A DNA stretch of 17,922 nucleotides, from NCBI GenBank assembly GCA_012735285.1, contig JAAYHT010000190.1, positions 1 to 17,922 of the forward strand, in the 5' to 3' direction. The DNA is from Clostridiales bacterium (GTDB lineage: Bacteria; Bacillota; Clostridia; Peptostreptococcales; Anaerovoracaceae). Each line of letters opens with the position of its first letter. Position 1 is the stretch's first letter. Below the pieces are notes generated by a model, which worked only from the letters and a program-made list of their open reading frames with translations, had not been told where the DNA came from and ran no database searches. The position numbers were made by a program, and so were the translations under genes. Of this stretch, positions 13,634 to 17,922 are shown one piece after another.

Positions 13634-14925
13634 TGGCAACAGTATTGATCGTGGTATTCTTTATCTCTCTCTTTTTAGGTTTACCTGTATTCCTCACCAT
13701 GTGCATTGCAGTTATCTTTGCATTTGTAGAAAGCGGGGGTATAGCACTGACAATGCTACCGCAACAGATATTTGCAGGTATTAACTCGTTCCCTGTAATG
13801 GCTATACCGCTGTTTATAATGGCATCAGACCTTATGACTGAAGGCAAGCTCACTGATATGTTAATTACATTCTGCAATGATTATTTAGGGAGAATAACAG
13901 GTGGTTTGGGTCATGTTAATGTAGCTTTATCAATGATATTTGGAGGTATTAGTGGTTCTGCAGTTGCTGATGCGGCAGGACCCAGTAAGATCGTAATGTT
14001 CATGATGAGGGGAGCAGGTTATGACAGATACTATTCTGGAGCTATAACTGCTGCATCATCTGTTATAGGAATTATAATACCACCTAGTATACCGATGGTA
14101 ATTTATTCGCTCAGTGATGGTAAGACTTCGACGATGGGCTTGTTTGCAGCAGGTTACATACCGGGAATTTTGGTGGGACTTTCATTAATGGTTTTAAATG
14201 GATTAATGTCGAAGCGCCACGGATATCGTTATAGCACTGAAAAAATTAGCTGGAAGCAAAAGTTAAGCAGTTTATGGCATGCAATGCCTGGATTGATCAT
14301 GCCAATAATCATAATAGTTTGTACTGTGGGCGGTGTTACAACACCAACGGAAGCGGGTGCGATTGCGGTAGCATATGCCTTAGTAGTTGGATTTGTAATA
14401 ACACGCAAGCTAACATTCCGGCGTCTTGCTAAAGTTATGATACAGAGTGCGATTGTAAGCTCATCTGTCATGATGATTGTTGCCATGGGTTATCTGTTTT
14501 CATGGGTCTTGACGTATGCGAGGATACCACAGCAAGCAGCAGCATTTGTAGGAACATTGACTGATAACCCAACGATTATGCTGTTCTTGATTTCTATATT
14601 AGTAATAGTAACAGGTATGTTTGTAGATACCATACCAGCAATCATGATTCTAGCTCCAATCGTATCTTCGATAGGAGCCAGTTATGGCATCAATCCTTTC
14701 CAGACGGGCGTGGTTGTAGTTGTCGGTATTGGCATCGGCATGCTCACACCTCCAGTAGCCCCATTACTTTTTATCACGAGTACTATCGGGCGATTACGTC
14801 TTGAAAAATTAATTGTGGCCTCATTACCATTTATGCTCGTAGAGCTAACAGTATTGATTTTGTTGATTCTAATACCACCATTGACAACATGGTTACCGGC
14901 AGTTCTCGGATATGGCGGCTTTTAA
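13633..14925 (+). CDS. TRAP transporter large permease (DctM type)
   Basis: The ion-coupled translocation subunit of the TRAP system, 430 aa, the normal family length, with about 12 hydrophobic segments throughout. The conserved GGISGSAVADAAGPSKI region (about residues 96-112), followed by YDRYYSGAITAASSVIG and IIPPSIPMVIYS, is diagnostic of DctM; a second repeat has TPTEAGAIAVAYALVVG and the C-terminal half has GMLTPPVAPLLF. The start codon overlaps the stop of the small permease gene. Substrate specificity lies mainly in the binding protein encoded next. The gene order Q-M-P, with the binding protein last, is less common than P first. Confidence 0.95.
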   Translation: MATVLIVVFFISLFLGLPVFLTMCIAVIFAFVESGGIALTMLPQQIFAGINSFPVMAIPLFIMASDLMTEGKLTDMLITFCNDYLGRITGGLGHVNVALSMIFGGISGSAVADAAGPSKIVMFMMRGAGYDRYYSGAITAASSVIGIIIPPSIPMVIYSLSDGKTSTMGLFAAGYIPGILVGLSLMVLNGLMSKRHGYRYSTEKISWKQKLSSLWHAMPGLIMPIIIIVCTVGGVTTPTEAGAIAVAYALVVGFVITRKLTFRRLAKVMIQSAIVSSSVMMIVAMGYLFSWVLTYARIPQQAAAFVGTLTDNPTIMLFLISILVIVTGMFVDTIPAIMILAPIVSSIGASYGINPFQTGVVVVVGIGIGMLTPPVAPLLFITSTIGRLRLEKLIVASLPFMLVELTVLILLILIPPLTTWLPAVLGYGGF

Positions 14926-15043
14926 TAAATAAAGATTTAATGAGGAGGGAAGGTGATTTAAACAGAAAAAGCATAGTACGTTAGCCAAACTATTAGACAA
15001 GATTATGAATAATTTAGAAATTTTGATAGGAAGGATGTGTATT
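14926..15043 (+). other. 118-bp gap between dctM and dctP with an unused ribosome site
   Basis: All other gaps in this operon are under 50 bases. The gap holds a strong AGGAGG at 14943-14948 with no usable start and reading frame behind it; the only nearby ATG frame gives 14 codons. No convincing terminator or promoter is seen. It may be the remnant of a lost small gene or an mRNA element setting the higher level of binding protein that TRAP systems need. Confidence 0.3.
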
Positions 15044-16093
15044 ATGAAAAAGATAGTATCGATAGTCCTTATTCTAACGCTAGTTTTGGGCATGACTATG
15101 CTGGCTGGTTGTGGAGGAGGAGCTGAAACAGGTGGAGAATCCGGAAGCAAAGATGCAATTAAACTCATTTATACCCATTACCAACCCGGAACACCAGATC
15201 AACCTAAACAAGCAGCCGCACTTGCATTCGAGGCATTTGTTGAAAACGCAACAAATGGTGAAATAGAGGTTGAAATTTATCCAAACAGTGAACTAGGTGA
15301 CGGACCAGCTGTTTTAGAAGCTATGCAGGCTAACACCATTCAAATGACAGTTGTACATGATGGTCCCGTTTCTGCACTGTATGCTCCAATGGGAGTTTTC
15401 AACTTGCCATTCCTATTTGAAAGCCACGCAGAGGCATGGACGATATATGACAGTGATTACACAAAAAAATTAGGAGAATCAATGCTTGAAGCTACAGGGA
15501 TTCGTCTATTGGCCCTGGCTGATAACGGAGTAAGACATCTGACAAATAGTGTCCGACCAATAAAAAGTATTGATGACGCTAAAGGGCTTACCATTAGAAT
15601 ACAGCCGAGTGCAATTTACAATGCTATAATAAGCGGTATTGGAGCCAACGCAGTAGAGGTGGCATGGAGTGAGCTGCCTGCTGCATTACAGCAGGGTGTT
15701 GCCGATGGGCAAGAAAACGGAATAACCAATATCTTAGCTGCAAACCTTTATGAGACTCAAAAGTATATAACCTTAGATGGACATGTATACAGCTATCATG
15801 CTTATCTGATTAGTGAGGAATTCTACCAAAGCCTCACAGCTGAACAGCAAGCTATTATTCAGCAAGGTGTTGACTTAGCAAAATGGATACATAGAGGTAT
15901 GACTTCTTATCAAGATAATACAATAAAACCCGTTTTGACCTCCTATGGTATGGAAGTTACGGAGCTTACCCCAGAAGCTCTTAAGGAATTCCGTGAAGCA
16001 ACCCAGCCAACCGTAGTTGAATGGATGAAATCAGAGTATGGCGGTACATGGGTAGAAGATCTTTTAGCAGAGGTGGAAGCACTTCGTAACTAA
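15044..16093 (+). CDS. TRAP transporter substrate-binding lipoprotein (DctP type)
   Basis: A 349-aa extracytoplasmic solute receptor. I choose ATG 15044, 9 bases after AGGAAGG: it opens directly with a lipoprotein signal peptide (MKK, hydrophobic core, LAGC lipobox with Cys23), whereas the longer in-frame start at 15005 would put 13 polar residues in front. A Gly/Ser linker follows the Cys. Arg164 (NGVRHLTNS) and Arg185 (GLTIRIQPS) occupy the places of the carboxylate-binding arginines of SiaP/DctP proteins, and the GVADGQEN motif is at about 214-221. These support an organic-acid ligand. Neighbouring dehydrogenase and aldolase genes suggest a sugar acid or hydroxy acid. The exact ligand is unknown. 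Confidence 0.93.
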   Translation: MKKIVSIVLILTLVLGMTMLAGCGGGAETGGESGSKDAIKLIYTHYQPGTPDQPKQAAALAFEAFVENATNGEIEVEIYPNSELGDGPAVLEAMQANTIQMTVVHDGPVSALYAPMGVFNLPFLFESHAEAWTIYDSDYTKKLGESMLEATGIRLLALADNGVRHLTNSVRPIKSIDDAKGLTIRIQPSAIYNAIISGIGANAVEVAWSELPAALQQGVADGQENGITNILAANLYETQKYITLDGHVYSYHAYLISEEFYQSLTAEQQAIIQQGVDLAKWIHRGMTSYQDNTIKPVLTSYGMEVTELTPEALKEFREATQPTVVEWMKSEYGGTWVEDLLAEVEALRN

Positions 16094-16117
16094 TACATAG
16101 TTTAAGGGAGATGACAA

Positions 16118-17077
16118 ATGAGCTTAAGCGTGGTGATAATAAACGCAAATTATCCACACTATGAGGTTGAAAAGAGTGTTTTGGCTCCTTTCAACGCTAA
16201 GGTCTCCCATGTCGTAACAGCTAATGATTTATCAAAAACTATTGAAGCAGCTCAGTTTGCGGACGCCATCATGACACGCGAAACTGAGCTGCCAGAACAA
16301 CTAATTGAAAAGCTAGAGAACTGCAAAGTTATAGTTCGATACGGTGTGGGTGTGGATAATATTGATCTTGAGGCAGCGACTCGGAAAAAAATATATGTAG
16401 CTAACGTAAAAGACTATGGAACAGAAACGGTAGCTGAACATGCCATTGCTCTTATGTTTGCGGTTGCACGCAGAGTAGTTAGTCGCGATAAAAAGGTCCG
16501 TAAGGGAAGTTGGGATATAGGAGCAAATGAACCGGTATATTCATTTGTTGATAAAACAGTGGGTGTAGTAGGTTGTGGAAGAATAGGTAAAGCTTTTTTA
16601 CGCAAGATATCATCTCTGGGATTTGCAAGAATATTAGTTTACGATCCCTATATTGACTCCTTTGAAGGAGCAGAAATGACGGATTTAAAAACTTTGTTTG
16701 AAAGCTCGGATGTCATATCATTACATTTACCTTTAAATGATGATAGCAGACATTTAGTAAATGAAGATTTGATATCTAGAATGAAGAAGAACTCTATTAT
16801 CATTAACACTTCGCGAGGTGCTTTGATCGATGAGAAAGCTCTTGTAAAAGCACTGGAAGAAAAAAGAATATTTGGAGCTGGATTAGATGTCTTTGAAACA
16901 GAACCGCCGCCATTATCCCATCCACTTTTCTCATTTGAAAACGTGGTGGTAAGTGATCATACTGGTTGGTATTCTGTTGAGTCATTAGAACTTCTACAAA
17001 GGAAAGCGGCAGAGGAAGTTGCTCGGGTGTTTTCAAATCAGCCACCACTATCATGGGTAAATCGTTGGAAGGAGTAA
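16118..17077 (+). CDS. NAD-type D-isomer-specific 2-hydroxyacid dehydrogenase
   Basis: A 319-aa member of the D-2-hydroxyacid dehydrogenase family (phosphoglycerate dehydrogenase/hydroxypyruvate reductase-like), without the C-terminal ACT domain of biosynthetic SerA. The substrate-domain motif RYGVGVDNIDLEAA is at about 72-85. The cofactor motif GCGRIG is followed by a strand ending in VYDPY; the Asp there favours NAD over NADP. The catalytic triad is Arg233 (NTSRG), Glu262 (FETEP) and His281 (SDHTGW). It interconverts a 2-hydroxy acid and a 2-keto acid. It lies 24 bases after the binding-protein gene and 4 bases before the aldolase gene, so it probably makes or uses the keto acid handled by the aldolase. 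Automatic names such as phosphoglycerate dehydrogenase would be misleading. Confidence 0.9.
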   Translation: MSLSVVIINANYPHYEVEKSVLAPFNAKVSHVVTANDLSKTIEAAQFADAIMTRETELPEQLIEKLENCKVIVRYGVGVDNIDLEAATRKKIYVANVKDYGTETVAEHAIALMFAVARRVVSRDKKVRKGSWDIGANEPVYSFVDKTVGVVGCGRIGKAFLRKISSLGFARILVYDPYIDSFEGAEMTDLKTLFESSDVISLHLPLNDDSRHLVNEDLISRMKKNSIIINTSRGALIDEKALVKALEEKRIFGAGLDVFETEPPPLSHPLFSFENVVVSDHTGWYSVESLELLQRKAAEEVARVFSNQPPLSWVNRWKE

Positions 17078-17081
17078 TAAA

Positions 17082-17726
17082 TTGAGCCTTAGTAAAATAC
17101 TGCAAGCGCTACAGGATAGCATACTCGTACCAGTTTTACGAACAAATTCCACTGAACTAGCGAACGATGCTATAATCTGCCTTAGTGATGCAGGCTTTCG
17201 TACAATTGAAATCACAATGACCATACCGGATAGCTATTCTTTAATAGAAGAATGGTCAAAAAAAGATATGCTTATTGGGGCGGGAACGGTATTTGATCTA
17301 GATTCTGCGAAGCGGTGCATTGAAGCTGGTGCAAGCTTTATAGTATCTCCGATAAATATAAAAGGTATGCCCGAACTTTGCCATGAGCATGATGTGATAT
17401 GTATTCTCGGGGCTATGACCCCGAATGAGGTGAAAACAGTATTAGATGCTGGAAGTGATATTGTTAAAGTTTATCCTGCTAGTGCTGTAGGTGGACCATC
17501 ATACATAAAAGCATTGCTAGATGTATTCCCCGACACACTATTTATGCCCACGGGTGGAATAAAGGCAGAAAACATCAAAGAATATTTGCAGGCTGGTGCA
17601 GCATTATTAGGAGCAGGTACCTCTTTGCTGGATTTTGATGCTATAGAACAAATAAATTTAGCTAAAGTGAAGGAAAATTGTAGGAAGTACTTTACAATAA
17701 TTAATGATTATAAACGAGGAGAGTGA
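17082..17726 (+). CDS. eda: KDPG/KHG aldolase family protein (Eda-like)
   Basis: A class I aldolase of the 2-keto-3-deoxy-6-phosphogluconate / 4-hydroxy-2-oxoglutarate family, which cleaves 2-keto-3-deoxy acids to pyruvate and an aldehyde. The 214-aa TIM barrel has catalytic Glu43 (TIEIT), GAGTV at about 67-71, the Schiff-base Lys129 (VKVYPAS), and the phosphate-region PTGGI and GAGTSL loops. Usual Eda has KFFPAE at the lysine; VKVYPAS is a variant seen in related subgroups, so the true substrate may differ from KDPG. Translation starts at TTG 17082, about 8 bases after a GGAAGGA site within the preceding gene's end. The gap to the upstream stop is 4 bases. No KDG kinase or sugar-acid dehydratase is visible. 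Confidence 0.85.
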   Translation: MSLSKILQALQDSILVPVLRTNSTELANDAIICLSDAGFRTIEITMTIPDSYSLIEEWSKKDMLIGAGTVFDLDSAKRCIEAGASFIVSPINIKGMPELCHEHDVICILGAMTPNEVKTVLDAGSDIVKVYPASAVGGPSYIKALLDVFPDTLFMPTGGIKAENIKEYLQAGAALLGAGTSLLDFDAIEQINLAKVKENCRKYFTIINDYKRGE

Positions 17727-17730
17727 AGAT

Positions 17731-17922
17731 ATGTTCAGTAAAGATATTATAGAAAGATACTCTAAACTTGCAACTGCTTCGGTGGCAGATGCTGCAGATA
17801 AGGTGGTAGGTAGAACTTGCTATATGAGTCATGAAATCAAACCAAGAATAAATGACAAAAAGGTTGTTGGGCCAGCTATTACAGTTCATGAAGGTCCTAC
17901 TGACGAGTTCTTACCACCGTCA
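17731..17922 (+). CDS. RraA-family protein, partial (3' end beyond window)
   Basis: The first 64 codons of a gene starting at ATG 17731, with a GAGGAGAG ribosome site inside the end of the aldolase gene and only 4 bases between genes. The visible sequence has the RraA/HMG-aldolase N-terminal pattern: ATASVADAADKVVG (residues 14-27), an IKP motif, and VVGPAITV (48-55). Family members include 4-hydroxy-4-methyl-2-oxoglutarate aldolase/oxaloacetate decarboxylase and the RNase E inhibitor RraA; many are misnamed demethylmenaquinone methyltransferases. In this operon a catabolic lyase is more likely than RNA control. The catalytic metal-site region lies outside the window, so activity cannot be judged. 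Confidence 0.75.
   Translation, partial: MFSKDIIERYSKLATASVADAADKVVGRTCYMSHEIKPRINDKKVVGPAITVHEGPTDEFLPPS

Noticed and set aside
14981..15009. Internal promoter before dctP (TTAGCC, 17 bases, TATGAA)
   Set aside because: Only 3 of 6 and 4 of 6 consensus matches, as expected by chance in such AT-rich sequence.
15005..15043. Longer N-terminus for the TRAP binding protein from ATG 15005
   Set aside because: It would place polar residues before the lipoprotein signal peptide, and ATG 15044 has a clear ribosome site.

Overview
The window looks like chromosome of a low-GC, spore-forming, anaerobic Firmicute that ferments amino acids (Clostridia, possibly the Tissierella/Sedimentibacter neighbourhood; inference, no rRNA present). 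Signs are the AT-rich DNA, strong AGGAGG-type ribosome sites, TTG starts, an alpha/beta-type spore-protein gene, pyruvate:ferredoxin oxidoreductase, a glutamate dehydrogenase with NAD-type cofactor residues, and an ornithine carbamoyltransferase/carbamate kinase pair. No tRNA, rRNA, CRISPR, IS element or phage gene was seen.

Layout. 1-1800: a leftward promoter at the left edge for a gene outside the window, then a rightward group of a THUMP-domain RNA methyltransferase, a divergent small acid-soluble spore protein and an unrecognised 61-aa protein with a four-residue repeat, closed by a terminator. 1801-3970: argF/arcB and arcC, behind a promoter overlaid by two ARG-box-like operators. 3976-5160: a leftward AI-2E-family permease gene convergent with arcC. 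5286-6431: a class V aminotransferase with its own terminator. 6521-10203: monocistronic nifJ with a good promoter and terminator. 10231-11574: leftward glutamate dehydrogenase. 11575-12108: a 534-bp divergent regulatory region holding two promoters, a possible third, three palindromes and two CodY-like boxes. 12109-17922: a rightward catabolic operon: RpiR-type regulator, TRAP transporter (small permease, large permease, binding protein), NAD-type 2-hydroxyacid dehydrogenase, KDPG-aldolase-family protein, and the start of an RraA-family gene cut by the window edge.

How the genes work together. The central part is energy metabolism of an amino acid fermenter: carbamoyl phosphate from citrulline gives ATP (ArcB/ArcC), glutamate is deaminated to 2-oxoglutarate (Gdh), and pyruvate is oxidised to acetyl-CoA with reduced ferredoxin (NifJ). 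The right-hand operon appears to import an organic acid, redox-convert it and cleave it by aldolase chemistry to pyruvate, which would feed NifJ. Its substrate cannot be read from the sequence, no sugar-acid kinase or dehydratase is visible, and this operon is the best candidate for an undescribed pathway here.
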